Positions 10,460 to 24,307 are shown, counted from the stretch's first letter. The stretch is DNA of 64,000 bases from Primulina eburnea (GCF_022965805.1 NC_133114.1:1820761-1884760); one strand, 5' to 3'. Made by a program: numbers and translations. Notes: generated by a model from the letters alone, not told the origin.

Positions 10460-12709
10460 TTATTGGATGATAAATCTGAGGGGATCCAATACCACCTATG
10501 GGCTCCTGAATCATAATATCATCGTTATCACTTTAACTTACAGTAGCGGAAGTGTGTAAGATTCTGAACTTTACAATAGATAACAAAAATATTAATTCAA
10601 CTAAAAATTCAAGGTCTTGCAAAGCCAACATTTCTATTCTCAATTTTCATCCTATTCGGAGCTTTGAAATCCTCGATCTGGAATTTACAATAAATAAAAA
10701 GAAAATAGTGGTCAAGTCTTTGGAGACTTAACGATGAAATAAATTGTGCTTATATATACTTAACGAATCAAACGACAATATGTTAGTGTGGTATTTCAAT
10801 ATTATGAGATGACATTATAACGTATCGTAACAAAATATCTTGTCAGGTGAAATATAGTTACTATTCATAACTCTGAAGTGAATATAATGAGCTAAAGAGG
10901 TGGCTCCCACCATCATTCTATGTACAACTTCTCCCTACGTACTCAAGCAAGATCCGTACAATCGATCATTTACAATCCAAATTAAACTCACATTTCAGGA
11001 GTGAAGTCACGTTGTTCACATGAGTCATATACCAGGTTTTAAACATGTCGTTCATTGGACTCATATTTTTGAAGTTGAAGTGGCGTTCCAGTGAACTAGC
11101 AATCCGATATATAGATCGTTGTATGTGCTCCAGTCATTCAATCATTCAATAATTAATATCGATCGATAACAAGTACTCATGAATCAATAAATCCACAAAT
11201 TCAATATGAAGTACAATATGACCAATAAAATGAGAAATACATATATGATGCAATATATATGGATAAATCAATAGTTTTATGAATTTTTATTGTAAATTTC
11301 AGGCTGAATCCCAAAATGGTCATAATTGAAGAAATCGGAAGAAAAACCTCAAGGTATAAACCATACAGAAGAAGTCCTCGCGGTAGATAAACCTCAAGAT
11401 AAAGAAACATCACCTCAATAACTTACTTTTGGTATTAGTTTCAGTCCCAAGCTAAGATAATTTTTTGTAAATATATTTAAATGATTTCATTGTTTAGGAT
11501 CAGGAGTAAATGTTGAAATATTTTGAAATTCATTTTCGTACAAAATTTGTACCATATAGTTTTGGTTATAACTTGATATATTCATATTAAATCAAAGATA
11601 CGTCCAAAAATTACGCAAGTTCACCATATGGCCGAAATCATGTCAGAATTGATCGGAAACAAAAAATTCTCGCTTCTGACCGGATCATTGCACGCGCCAG
11701 TGCGGCGGCTCCTGTGGTTGCTTCAGTGGCCACGCGGGTTGCAATTTTCGAGGCCAATGTATTTTTGGACGATCTACAACTTTTATTTTAACACTTTTCG
11801 AAATCTGGAACTGATTAATAACATATTTTGAAAACCTAGAATGACTGTTAAACTCCTTTCGCACTATCAAAACAAGTACTTCCGACGATAGTGAGGATGA
11901 TCGGCTGACATATGTGTGAACAATAAAATATTTTGAAACACTTTATTTTAAATCGAAGTAAGAATCGTTTCATTAGAAGAAGTAAATCAAGATAGAAGTA
12001 GCTATCTTAGAACGAATTTTCTAGAATTTTTCAAGAATTGTTCTTCACAAATATTGATTTTCTGTGCAAAATAAGTTGATTTTGTTAGACTGCCTATGTA
12101 CGTTGATTCCCCCAGTGAAACAGAAATTTTTTGTATAAATTTAGAGATTTCCGGACAAGGTTTGATATATTTTCTCTATTTTTCCATTAGTTTCTTCATA
12201 TTTCTCCCTCTAGTTCTATCTCAATTTATAAACCTATTTCACAACAAATTTTCTTTTGGAATTGCTCCTAAGTGGCTCAATCTATAATAGGAAACTAATG
12301 AGATAAGTCACAAGAGTCTTCACACTTGCTCAAGCCTTATCTTATCATGTGTCAAGTTAGTGTCTTGTTACTTGTTCAAGTTTTATTTTAACTAGTGTCA
12401 AGCTCAAAATCTAAAAAAAAAAATCATATATATTTTTAATTTTTATTATCTATTTATTATATTTATATTATGTTTTTGATTAATTTAGAAACATATGTTA
12501 TGTGTTTGTACTATTCAATATAAATTGATTAAATTTTACTTATAAGTAATTAAGTGTAGAAAAAACTATTTATGCATATCAAATTTTTTGTCTATCACTT
12601 CTATAGTTAGATAATATTAAGATTACTACACCATTAGAAGCCTTAATGCGAGAATATAAAATTCATTTTGATAAAATCTTCCATTGTTTCTTCGGTAGAT
12701 GCTATAAAC
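10460..12709. other. intergenic, no gene recognised
   Basis: This is AT-rich sequence between the gypsy element and the 3' end of the BRX-like gene. I see no family resemblance in any frame and no clear repeat ends. A few phrases (for example around 10990-11100) look like old retroelement LTR, but I cannot define an element. Confidence 0.5.
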
Positions 12710-15700
12710 TCACTGGCAAAGGTATTGAGATTGTATCCTATCCCTGTTAGTTTCCCACCACAGTTTCGCGTGCACCTCACCAAATCTTTCTCGACTGCAT
12801 CAAATAATCGAATTCATCGACGAAGGAAACAGCCAAGATTGTAGCAAGTTTTACGAATCTAGAACTTGTTTACCTGAATCTCACACGACGTAGCTCTCTA
12901 GTGCCATCAACTAGTTGTCTGATGGTAATGTAAACACCAGGCTCATCTTCTTCTATCCATTCCGAATCCATGTCACTTGCATTGCTTATGGAAACCGAAG
13001 CTTCGTCTTTGGAGGAAGTCGTTGTTCTTGATGCTTCCATTGACGAGAAGTCGCCCTTTGGCCTGCCCGTGGAGTAGCCACTTGATATTGTATTATGATG
13101 TTGGAGATTGTCTCCAAAATGTTTGTACCTTGGAGTGCACTCCCTGTTAAAGGCGGGCGTCATCCGAGGGCTTTCCCTTATAGAACCGAGCCTTGAGTAG
13201 GTCGAGTCTCTCTGGAGCCACATGAGTAAAGGATTTGAATCAAGATTAAATTATAGGAATAGCATTCGGACATCAAGACCAAAATTCGATTGTAGTTAAT
13301 GTAGTCATGCAAAAGGTTCACCCTCAATCCCACGAATTCGAAGGTTGCAAGAATTTTCAGAGTATAATCAAAACGATAGGCAACAATAAAAATTTACCCC
13401 ATCCTCGGATCTCCCTGGTGTATTTAGAGCTTGTTGATTGAATCTCTGAACATTGTAGAGCTCCATTATTTTTTCGTAATTTTCACCCCACCATCTCTGA
13501 GCCTGCCACTTGTCGAACATCTCCCGGCTTCAGACACATTAAAATGGCATGTCACGTCCAGATACATATTACATTCACATATGATAATTACAAAAGTTTG
13601 AAGTGAAACATGATGTCTATCCTCATGGTTCCCATGAATCAAGAAAGCTGCAACGGGATGGAGTTCATGCATATATAGTGGTAAAAAATGTCCTTGTATA
13701 AGAAATAGAGGAAGTGTGAATCACTATAATATTTCATTAATTCCAAGTCACTACCCGACTTCAAGAACATGTTATAAAGAGGCTAGCTAGGTAAATATTT
13801 TGCAGTAGATTTGTGGCTAAAGCTTGAGGCGATTACCGTGCTAAACTCGATAATATAACGTAACGTGTGATTTATTAGGAATGGATGAATTTGCAAACGG
13901 TACCTGAAGCGGATGCGTTTAAGATCGTTTCCACCTCTTGGAAGTGACATAAAAGTGATCTGAACACCAGGCTCCACTTGTGCCGTCCATTCTTTAGGTC
14001 CATTTTCCTCATCTAGCACCCCTTCCTTTGACCGTGCTGAGATGGATTCGAATCGGGCCTGAGTTCGAATACCACCAAATGAAGAATTTGAGCTCCCTGC
14101 AGGCATATATGGATATGAAACCCCCTCTGAGATAGTATCAAAATCAGGATACGGTTTTTGCCCTTTTTTGTAATAAATTTCTTCCTGTCCAGGCTTGCAT
14201 TTGTAAGATCCCGAGACCTTCATGGCCATATCCTTTATCTGTTAATAAAATCAACGAAAAAGGTCATTTCAAGAAAGGAAAAACCAACGAGAATATGGAT
14301 CGAGCATCTGTCGAAAATCATGTTTCAATTATGTGATGATAATTATGTAACTTCCATGCTTTCATTTTTATTTTTTGAAAACACTCCTCGTCAGTGAAAT
14401 ATACGGTTCTTTTTACCACAGTCCCTAGGCAAATTGCCGCAAAAGAGATTTTCACTGGGGTTAAAATGAAGTCCTACCGGCACCTAGCCTTAACATCTCC
14501 TATTCACAAAAAAAACCTACAGCCATGTATTATTAGCAAATTCCACTTAAAAATTGAAAGAAGGTCCCCTAAAAGCTGCCATCGGCGGCTCTTTACTGCC
14601 TTTTGCAGTGCAAAATTAAAGCAACTGACATGCATGGCATATGGATTAATTAACTACATATCATACTGAATCACTAACTTTTCAAGTGATCGGTAGCCAT
14701 TAATTCATAACTCACCAGCGCCAGTTTTGAGAGTTGGAACACAGTGATGGACAGGAATTCAATGGCTGGTGGGTCATGCATGGAAAAAGATGAGTCTTTT
14801 CGACCATGGAGTCTTGTCTTTTTCTTTGCTCAACAAAAATCCCACAACATTTTTATTTTTTTATCAAAAAAAGAAAAACCCTCACATTTGATCATAAAAC
14901 TGTTGATTCAAACTAATGTGTCAAACTTTTCAGCCAACGATGTAATAGCTCCAACCACCATTAACGATGATCATTCCCTCAAAAACCACCTGGTTTTCAT
15001 ATAAAATTGGTTTTTCGTGGGAACTGATGTGACCTAGTTTGGCAATCCCGATGTAATAAAGTTACGAAACTTATTGTCCTATGAAAAGAACGGAAATTGC
15101 AATAAAATATGTAGAGCTAAGTGGGATTTGATATGATTTAGAAAAATAAATAAATTGTTTCGCAACTTTCTATGTTGTGGACCATGTAATAATAACGACG
15201 CATATCCACGTGCTTACTTCTTCGGTGATTATTAAACTCTATGCACCCGAAAAGACACCAAAAAGCATTTCACACCATCTTAATTAAATTATATAAGAAT
15301 TGATTGAGAAAGGAAAATTATGTTTTTTATTTTATTTATTTATCTCTTTGGAGTTTTAATTTTTTATATTATTAAATTCTAACTTTATTTTTTTTTTTAA
15401 ATTTTAAGTTTTTTCGACATAGTAGCAATACGACGTTATATAACGTAAACATAACGCTGAATATAGTGTAAATGCATGCCAACGCCTGCACATGTCGAGC
15501 CAGAAATTTTGAAAGGAAACATTACGTAGAATATGATGTAAAAATTGGTGTATTGAAAGGAATGATTCATTTATTTACCCTTCGGTCGATTCTTAATTGT
15601 ATGACCCGTGTAAAACATTGTCAGCTTAGATATGAGATGTTAGCATGGTCGAGCTCGAGTCACATGGCAATTTAGTAGTAACTACTACAAGTATGAGTGC

Positions 15701-16772
15701 AACTAAACTTAGTCGAGCTCGAGTATTTAAATTTTTTTCCTAAATTTTTTTTAGTCGAACTCGAGTAGTATGATACTCGAGCTCGACTTGACTCGAGTAT
15801 TAATTTTAAGCTCGATCTCAAGTCGATAATATATCGAGTTACTCGAACTAAAAAAACTCGATTTTGAGCTACTCAAACAGACATATCATATATTTGAGCT
15901 CGAACCAAACTGATTACGAGCTCAACCTACTCGAACTCGAGTTTTTACCGAGTTTGAATTTTGAGCTACTCATGAGTAACTCGACCTGTTTACATCTATA
16001 ATAGAATGGCGAAGTCAATCATTTTGGGACCAAGAATTTGACACATGATCCAAGGTGTTGCGTGATAACGTCGCCCTTTATTCTTTTTCTGTGCTGGCCC
16101 CAAATTGAGCTCTAGTTATTAATTCTTGCTTTCGATTTTTAAAAGTTACACACACACACTCACAGAGATATATTAATTGCTTTCTAGAAAAATTAGTAAT
16201 TAGTTTTCCCACTTCAGACTCACTGCAAGAAATCGATCTAATTTTCAATATATATTCCTATTTTCTGATCCTTCGTCGTTAGGTAAGGCAGACAAAGAAC
16301 AAATTCTAATTAACTGAGAGGTAGGAGCCCTAGGAGCAGTAAATAGCCAGCAAAAACAACACTTCACCATCGGAATATGGGTACCACAAAAGGAGATGAA
16401 TGTGGGCCCCCGTCATCGGGCACTGGTAAAGCAGCTGCGTGGTGAATAGACAATTTGTGATCGAAAGAAGTTTTAGTTTTAGTTACGACGTGTCTGCGAT
16501 AATAAAAACATCTTGGCTCGATCGATGGGCACGTATATATTATGTATGTATAATTATGAATCTACAGTACAAGATATATACGTAGAAACAGCTCAAACTG
16601 AGAGGGGAGGGGGTGGGGGTGGGGTGGGGGTGGTTGCGAAGTGCAAAACCTGTGAAGTTAGAGTTTTGAGGGAGTCTTTTGTATTTGGAGTCCCACGCGG
16701 GGGGTACCCTTCATCCTCCTTGTCCCTTCTATCTTCCATCCTTTGCTTTGAGCAAGTAATACACGTCAACAT
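12710..16772 (-). CDS. BRXL: BREVIS RADIX-like protein (BRX family), five exons
   Basis: Five exons join with GT-AG introns and consistent phases: 16772-16650, 14238-13904, 13527-13398, 13211-12874, 12794-12710 (stop 12712-12710). They give 336 residues, close to the roughly 340-370 usual for the family. The start MLTCITCSK matches the conserved N-terminus, whose cysteines are known palmitoylation sites for plasma-membrane attachment. A TPNTKDSLKTLTSQ-IKDMAMKVSG motif spans exons 1 and 2. BRX domain 1 (about 120-180) has PKEWTAQVEPGVQITF and REMFDKWQAQRWW. BRX domain 2 (about 278-333) has SEWIEEDEPGVYITIRQL and RFGEVHAKLWWE. BRX proteins are plant-specific regulators that act at the plasma membrane and in the nucleus; BRX itself controls root growth and protophloem development with PAX-type kinases. 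A purine-rich leader precedes the ATG. Intron 1 is long (2.4 kb) and holds a MITE. Which BRX paralogue this is cannot be told here. Confidence 0.93.
15634..15998. mobile_element. hAT-type MITE in BRX-like intron 1
   Basis: A ~365-bp stretch is full of GAGCTCGAG/ACTCGA words on both strands. It is bounded by imperfect inverted ends: GAGATGTTAGCATGGTCGAG at the left, and CTCGACCTGTTTACATCTAT at the right, whose complement reads ATAGATGTAAACAGGTCGAG. The same type, with better ends, is at 50222-50896. No coding capacity. Its target-site duplication is not clear. Confidence 0.6.
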
Positions 16773-19734
16773 CTTAATTTCTTTACCTTCCTTCTCTAGA
16801 TTCTTCTACCTACAGCTTTTCCTTTTCCTGCTTCGTTTGTAAATATTGATTAATAATACTTGCTCCCTTTTTTTAAAATTTTACCTGTAAATTATTAAAG
16901 AAAAAGTATTTAGCTGTATCCACTTTAATTAATGAATAACATAGGGTGCTTCAGTTTCTCTCTTGAAGACCTTCAAAGTTCAAATGAAATGTTCAAGAAA
17001 ACTTTTAGCTTAGCTTGGAAATTATGTAAGTATAAATTCAAGAAAATGGTTCATCTACAAATGTAAACTATAATATCAAATTGTAAATGTAATTTTTTTT
17101 TTCTAAATTTCGGAATTCAGCATTTTATGCAAAAAAAAAAAAGAAGATGCTGATTATGTTATGTCATCCTTTAATGACTATTACTACCCAAGAAGTTAAA
17201 AAAGACAGAACAAAAGGGCAATTAATACATAATGACTACAAAAAGCTGAGTAAAGGGAGAATTAATTCTACTTGGGATCACATTCTTATTTCAAATTTAT
17301 TAAAATTCCTCGTGAAAATTTAATGGCGCATAAAACAACCTTATAAGATGAAAATTTATTAAAACTTGGCGTGAAAATTTAATGGCTTATAAATTAATTT
17401 TTAACTGATATCCTATGAAAATTTAACAATTTTTCATAACTAAAAAATCCTCAACTTTTAATACTATTTTTACAAACACATATATATATGTTACATATTC
17501 AAAATCAACATAATTTTATTTAAAACATAAATCATGACATTTTGTGTATGTTTAGGAAAAAACTCGATTTTTTTTTTGAATTTTTACAAAAAAGAGTTCT
17601 AAGTTTTAAGTTATTGTTATTTATATATGTACAAGTTTCCTATATTAAATATAAACAAAATAATTATAAAAACTTTAAACCGGGAAATTAATCACATCCT
17701 TTGTCTAATCTAAAAGCACAATCATTTTCTTTCCGTTTTCTTCACTATGTCAGCAAGAAACAATAATAATAAATAAATAAAAAAAAAGCAGAATCCTTCA
17801 CGAATGATAAAGAAGAATGTTCCGAAATCAATGTTTTTGGTGCGAATCTTCAGCTATAACTCGAGAAAACCCTTGAAGATCAAACGGTGACTGTAAAACA
17901 GGCGATTTTAGGGTTTATTCAAATCAACTATTATGCAGCTTCGAAGCATGCATCGATTGAAGAAAAGAGAAATAAAAGGATTTTTTTTAAAAAAGAGAAT
18001 AGATACTTCAGAAACGAACGTACGCTCGAGAAATATATGGATTCTACTTCGCATGCAGCTGTAATCAGAAATCAATGGAAGCGAGACACTCACTCCGGCT
18101 GTTGCTCGGGCGGAGGCGCTTGGGGATTTTTGTTTCGAATTAAAGTTACATTATATAAAATAATAATATAATTAATAAATATTAAAATATATTCTCCAAT
18201 TCCCAACCCTGAGGTGTTTTAAACTCTTTAACTGCTGCTGTCGGATGTCTGCATGGCTTCGAATTTTTCTCTTTTTTTTTTTCCCACTTATTTTAACAGC
18301 TTTAATTTTGTTGATGATATCATCTTCCTCCCTGTAATTATACAAATATACGTTTCATGTAATGTTCAGTGTATTGTTCAGTGTTTTTGTTATTTGAAAA
18401 CTGAACTTTACAATTTTTTACCGCAACAAGAAGACTTATTTTTAATTTTATGTCTCAGAACCCATCGAACACATGCACGTACGCAGGGGCGGAGCCAGGA
18501 TTCAAAATTACCTTGGGCTGGCTCCGTATTTAAACTACCTAAAGAAGTTTGAATAGAAGTAGTACCAAGAAAAATACATGTTAAAAGGAAATATTAATCT
18601 ACAAATTTGTCTATATTAATATAAGGGGTATAAAATTTATGTCATGCTGTCAGGTATATATATTTCGAGCTGAAATGTATTTTTGAAGACGCCAACTTGA
18701 AAATGGGTGAATTACACACCATAGAGCGTAACATACACATGAGGTTAACCTTTAAAAAAATCAAGAAGTGTCCACGTGATCCGACGATTTTGAAAAAAAA
18801 AAAAAATAGTTCCAAAATGAGCCAAAAAGCTCAATATTTTATCTTGAGTGATAAAGAATTTTCTTTTAGATAGTTCAGATGATCATTGTGCTCTAGAATC
18901 TTTAAAACCGAGTTATTATATACTACATCGAGAGTATATCTCTTAATTTTTGTCTTGTATAAGAGGATCAGTCAGTCGTCTCGTTTGAAAACATAAAATA
19001 TAGGGTCCATCAATTTTTTTTTTTTAATTTTACGATGAGAAAGTCGGCCAATAATGTTATATAAATAAATTGAAAACAGAAGTCTAGGTGTACCATAGAC
19101 TCCTCAACCCGTGTGGTATGGAGTGTCCCTTTTTAGCTTTATTCTTGGGTTACCTCTTTAAGAAAAGAAATATGCTTGGGTTTTGGAATAATGGAAATAA
19201 AGTAAAAAAAAAAAAAAAAAAATCAAATATAAATTGGGGATTTGTCACGTGGCATGGTGGTTCCCAAACGTAAGATCATCTTACTTCTTCGGTAAGAAGA
19301 AAGGAATACTCCAAACATAAGATTTTCGGGGTAAAAATAAAAAAAAATTATGTATTTAATATTAGCTTTCTTCCAAGCTTTATGGTCTTTTTGGAAGAAA
19401 TTTGAAGTTGAGAATCCAACATTGTGAAATCAATCAATGAATCGAGAGACAACTTTTCTATTATTCTTATATCTTTTCTTAGTTTTTATTTTAATATTTA
19501 AATTTAGGAATTTGAACAATAAAATAAACTATTCTTTACAAGATTCTTTTTAAATAGTTTTTTGAAGATGGGTTAAAATAATTATATATTCTCAAAATGT
19601 GTCATATGACACGTACCTAAGTAGGAACATAAAACCTCCACGAGAAAAGACGTGTTTATCGCTCGCAAATGTGAGTGAAGGGAGAGGAGAGGTGTGAAGA
19701 AAAGTGTCCGAAGACACGGCAATTTATAGAGAAT
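16773..19734. other. 5' flank of the BRX-like gene and spacer
   Basis: On the minus strand, the 100 bases before the BRX-like ATG are purine-rich (GAAGGAAGG type), as in many plant leaders; the transcription start is not identifiable. A GGGGTGGGGGTGGGG tract at about 16597-16635 lies just inside intron 1. Near 18484-18510 a GGGGCGGAGCCAGGATTC phrase is typical of a common plant repeat end, but no full element is visible. Bases 18700-19730 are AT-rich with A tracts. No further gene recognised. Confidence 0.45.
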
Positions 19735-20262
19735 TTTTGTTAATAGCGACGGTTATTTTAAAACCGTCGCTAAAAGCGACGGATTTAATAAAACGTCGCT
19801 AGTAGCGACGTTTCATGTGTAACCGCCGCCGATCTAAATATGCGACGGTTTAAATTTGACGGTCGCAAAACATGACGACGGTTTTATTATAAGCGTTGCT
19901 ATTTTCGGTTTTAACGACGGTTTATATTAACCGACGTTATATATAGCGACGGTCTTTTTTCTTACCGTCGCCACAAATAACGACGGCTTTTCGTCATCCG
20001 TCGCTTATCAAATTAAGCGACGGTTTGTGAAAGGCCGTCGTTATTTCTGGCGACAGTATGTGTAAAAGCGTCGCTATAAATAGAGACGGTTCACTTAAAA
20101 CCGTCGTTAGTCTAACGACGGTTTTTAATAAACCATCGCCTAATCCAATTAGCGACGGTTATTTAAAAAACCGTCGTTATATAGCGACGGTTTAAGAAAA
20201 ACCGTCGCTAAATTAGCGACTATTTGAATGAAACCGTCGTCAAATGGAGCGTTTTTTTGTGA
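19735..20262. mobile_element. CACTA-like terminal fragment with GCGACGGT hairpin array
   Basis: Roughly twenty copies of the CGACGG/CCGTCG core alternate in opposite orientations, so GCGACGGTTTT is often followed within 10-20 bases by AAAACCGTCGC. Such inverted subterminal arrays are typical of plant CACTA (En/Spm) elements. The right edge, GTTTTTTTGTGATG at about 20249-20262, resembles the complement of the CACTACAAAAAAA terminus with changes. No left terminus was found, so this is a truncated or non-autonomous piece. Bases 20263-20899, which follow, contain nothing I can identify. Confidence 0.55.
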
Positions 20263-20899
20263 TGCATCTTCCATCCCAAATGTTTCTTCCAATGGCCTCC
20301 AAACGTATGGAGAGGAGGGAAATCACGGTTATCGAACAACCTTTTAAGAAGGAGACCAAATATCCCAGAGAAATGAACCTCAGGAGATTTGAAAATTGGT
20401 TATCGTTTCAAATCTACCGCCGATATATCAACCCGACCAAACCCACGAGACGCGAGTTAGAATTGTTACAGCAAACATGAAAAGTGGTTTTAAAGAGAAC
20501 TGGCCATCATCGATCGATGTAATATGTAAAGCAGGACTACAATCTCAATGCCAAGTCTTTCCCTGTTCCCAATAATGGATGCATAACTTTGATTTATGCA
20601 TTATTTTTTTCGTGTACAATTTTTTATTTAAGAAATAAAGAAAGGGTGGTGTGAAGAAAATCTGAAAAATTAAATAATAGTAATGTTTAAATATTAAGAA
20701 GGATATTTTAAAAATCCAAAAAAGATTTCAATTTGGATTCATATTTTTATCAAGATCAATATATGGATAAGTTCAATCCTTTGCAGCCAACGATTGTTTA
20801 AAGAGAAGATGGATTGAAAGACAAAATATATGAAGTGAAAAGATGATGCTATTACCTTTATTTCTAATAATTTGTTTGAGTTCTATTTTTTTTAAAAAA

Positions 20900-21412
20900 T
20901 CTATATATATATAAAAGCAGAGTTTTTGCCAAAAATAGTAATTTCCCGCCAAAATGTCATTTCTAAAAAAGAAAAGATTTATCATCAATATTGACATACG
21001 TGCACTGCGATAAATGACCGCTTCAATTATTGTCTGCATTGATTATATCAATTCATTTAATTCAATTTCGAATTTAATTAATTTTTATATTAATTCAAAT
21101 GTAATATATGTATTATATATTTTTTATTTTTTTACTCAAATTAAAACTAAACTATATTGAAAAAATAAACTATATTAAAAAAATTTGCATTAATTATATC
21201 AATCAGTTTAAGTAAAAACTGTATAAATAAATTTAAAATAAAAATGATTGCAATGTTCAGTATCACTCATGAGGTAAATCATCCAAAAATAATTTTTTCT
21301 ATTTTAAGTAATTTACTGCCCAAATTAATTACTAAAAAGAAATACAATATTTAATTAGTTTATTTAAATTTTCTAAAAATAAAATTGGTTGAGTGTTAAA
21401 ATTATATATATA
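20900..21412 (+). mobile_element. Helitron 5' end (truncated copy)
   Basis: It begins A|TCTATATATATATAAAAGCAG, with the 5' TC and AAAAGCAGAGTTTTTGCC start typical of a plant Helitron family. It then follows the copies at 22385, 60723, 61367 and 63357 through about 500 bases up to GAGTGTTAAAA, where another Helitron head begins. No helicase or Rep coding sequence is present, so it is non-autonomous. Confidence 0.7.
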
Positions 21413-22384
21413 TCTATATCTATATCTATATATATATAAAAGCAGAGTTGTCTGCTATTTTTGGCAATTTCCCGCCTAAATTCACTTTATAAAAAAGGAA
21501 ACTATCGAGTAATGTTATTATTATAAATGATGGAAATGATTTAAATGGTTTAAATTATTTGGTTCATTATTTAATTCTTCAAATTAATGTACGTGAATGT
21601 ATGATCTTGAAAATTGGATATCTTCTCGGAAAAAGAACAAAAATTAAATTAAATTTGAAATTTCAAATACAAAAAATTAATTCCTTTATGGGGATTATAA
21701 ACATAATAACATAATACAAATTGAGAATTGAATATCTTCTCGGATTAACAAAAAAAAATAAAATACATTTCAAATTTCAAATACAAAAATTCAATTCCCT
21801 TCTGGGAATTATAAACCTAATACAAAGTGAAATTAACAACCAAATTCAAATCCAAATTGTATGCTCGATTTAGTAAAATCCAGCAAAATGAATTTGCTAA
21901 ATGACAAGATTATATATAATGTAGGTATCCTTTTAACATAATTAATGTTTAATAATTAATATATAATTTATATGTTGTTGTTCCAATTTATACTGAATAT
22001 GTTATTGTATCACGTCAATTCGATGACTTTTCAAATTTCAAATTAGCTTATGACCCTTATTTAAATTAAAACCACATTATTTTTATTACAATTACTGTTT
22101 TGTATATAATTCATAAATTTATATGTGTATATGATATAATTGATAAACACATTATGTCCTTCATTGTCTAAAATAAGTGTGATATTATTTTTCAGCATAA
22201 ATACAAAAATGGCTATGTTATTCATGTTTCATTGTTAAGCTCTATATATATATGAAAACAATAGACATTTCAATTTGTTAAACCGTCATTTTATGTAGAA
22301 AGTGAAACAAATTATCATACTTACTAATGTTAATCATTTATTATAAAAAATAAATGTCCGTGCATCGCACGGGTGAAATACTAG
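21413..22384 (+). mobile_element. non-autonomous Helitron, about 970 bp
   Basis: The head, TCTATATC then TATAAAAGCAGAGTTGTC, differs from the neighbouring copies after the first bases, so this is a different subfamily. The 3' end has the diagnostic hairpin CCGTGC-ATC-GCACGG (22358-22372), then CTAG (22381-22384) followed by T. It has no coding capacity. It sits where the preceding copy stops, so it was probably inserted into that copy. Confidence 0.75.
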
Positions 22385-24307
22385 TATATATAAAAGCAGA
22401 GTTTTTGCCAAAAATAGTAATTTCCCGCCAAAATGTAATTACTAAAAAAGGAAATATTATAATGAATATTGATATGTGTGTACTGCAATAATGATCACTT
22501 TAATTATTGTTTACATTGATTATATCAATTCATTTAATTCATGTTTTTTTATGTTTTTACTCAAATTAAATCTATTGAAAACGTAAACTATATTAAAAAT
22601 TTTGCATTGATTATATCAATCAGTTTAATTAAAAATTGTATAAATAAATTTAAAATACAAATGATTGCAATGTTCAGTATCACTCATGAGGTAAATCATT
22701 CAAAAATAAATTTTGCTATTTTAAGTAATTTCCTACCCAAATTACTTAGTAAAAAGAAATACGATATTTAATTAGTTTATTTATTTTTTTTGAAAAAAAA
22801 TTTGGTTGAGTGTTAAAAGTTATCACTACATCAAGGTTTTTCAATGAACATTAATTTACTATTAATAATCATAAATTTTTTATCTCAAATACACATTGTT
22901 TCGAAATTACCTTAATTTGAAAGAATTAATACATTGAATTTTTCTTCCAAAACCATACGTATTTTGTATATTTTTAATTGTCTTCTTAAAAATTCAAATA
23001 AGAGAGCATAAGAAAATTAAACGAGATAGAAAAATATTTTCAAATGGACATTAAATTACTCTCAATAAACATGTATATTACCCTCAATAATCAGAAATTT
23101 TTGACACCCAATGCATGCCATTCGAGATTTCATAATTTGAAAGAGTTAATGTATGCTATAATTATGTCAAAAGTATCCAATATATAATTTTTGTCTCTTG
23201 AGATGTCATATTTGAATTTTAAATTATAAATAATGCAATATTGCATATTATATTAGAACCAATTTTATTATATTTATCTTACTAAATTTATTTACTCCAA
23301 AATTGAATTCTGAAATGACTTATCTTTTTAGCACCATATATGAGTTGAATCATTCCAAGATGTAATGTTCGTTTAAATTTAGATTTATTCGTTGTTATGA
23401 ACTACCTATATATAGAAACAACGAGAACAACAGATATTAAGTTTGAAATATGTCTTTCATGATTGAGAAGTAAAAAATATTATTCTTATATTTGTACAAA
23501 ATTTTGATTATTACGTATTACTAATGTGATAATTTTCTTCTATATTACAAAGTTCATGTATACATGATAGTATAAAATATCCCGTAATGGAAATGATTAA
23601 ACCAATTCTAAAGAAAATAAACATCTTATTAGAAGATGCATTATAAAATTTATTGACATTGTTTTGGAATACACATAATAAATGTTAATAAAATAACTTT
23701 TGTGATTTATACATAATTTACTTATGATTACATGTTTCATTTTTCTTTCGAAAAAAAAGGTGGTTATGTATATTATGAAGATATTTTGTAAATAAAATCA
23801 CAACCTATTTGGATAAAGATATTGATGAAACAATTGTTGTTATCATTTAAATGTGCCAAACACGTGTAATGTCACAAAATTGTTTGTGAATGTAGATTTA
23901 GACGAAATTACTGAATTTTTTAAAAATTATTTCTCATTAATTTTATTGAATATGATTTAAAAATATTTGTTATCACATGTTAAAAAAATAAAAATATACT
24001 GCTTCTTGAAAATTAAAGAATTAAATATGTATTAAGATTGATGGCCAACATCAATACACTAAACATGATAAGCATCATGTCATTGCCTTAGGCTATCACA
24101 ATCTAAACTTTTGTTATATAATAGTGATTATTAACAAAAAAATTAATCGATATGTGTTGTATTTAATAAAGTTTTTTAAAATTAGCGAAAAATAGTTTTT
24201 ATTTTTATTTTTTATAATTATAATTTTTTTTTTCAATTTAAATATCTATTTGTTTTTCAATAATTTTTAATAATATCATCCCGTGCATCGCACAGGTTAA
24301 ATACTAG
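22385..24307 (+). mobile_element. non-autonomous Helitron, about 1.9 kb
   Basis: It begins TATATATAAAAGCAGAG directly after the CTAG end of the preceding element, so the usual TC start is missing or shared. It ends with the hairpin CCGTGC-ATC-GCACAG near 24281-24293 and CTAG at 24304-24307. It matches 61367-63356 over its whole length with many substitutions, showing two members of one family in the window. AT-rich, with no proteins recognised. Confidence 0.75.

Noticed and set aside
13466..13672. Small minus-strand frame overlapping BRX exon 3
   Set aside because: It is in a different frame from the confirmed exon and lacks splice or family support.
16513..16842. 109-codon plus-strand frame with a Gly-rich run
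   Set aside because: It lies opposite exon 1 of the BRX-like gene and the Gly run comes from a G-tract; the minus strand carries the real exon.
20244..20480. 78-codon plus-strand frame after the hairpin array
   Set aside because: Its start lies in the CACTA-like end and no transposase or host motif is visible; insufficient to call a gene.
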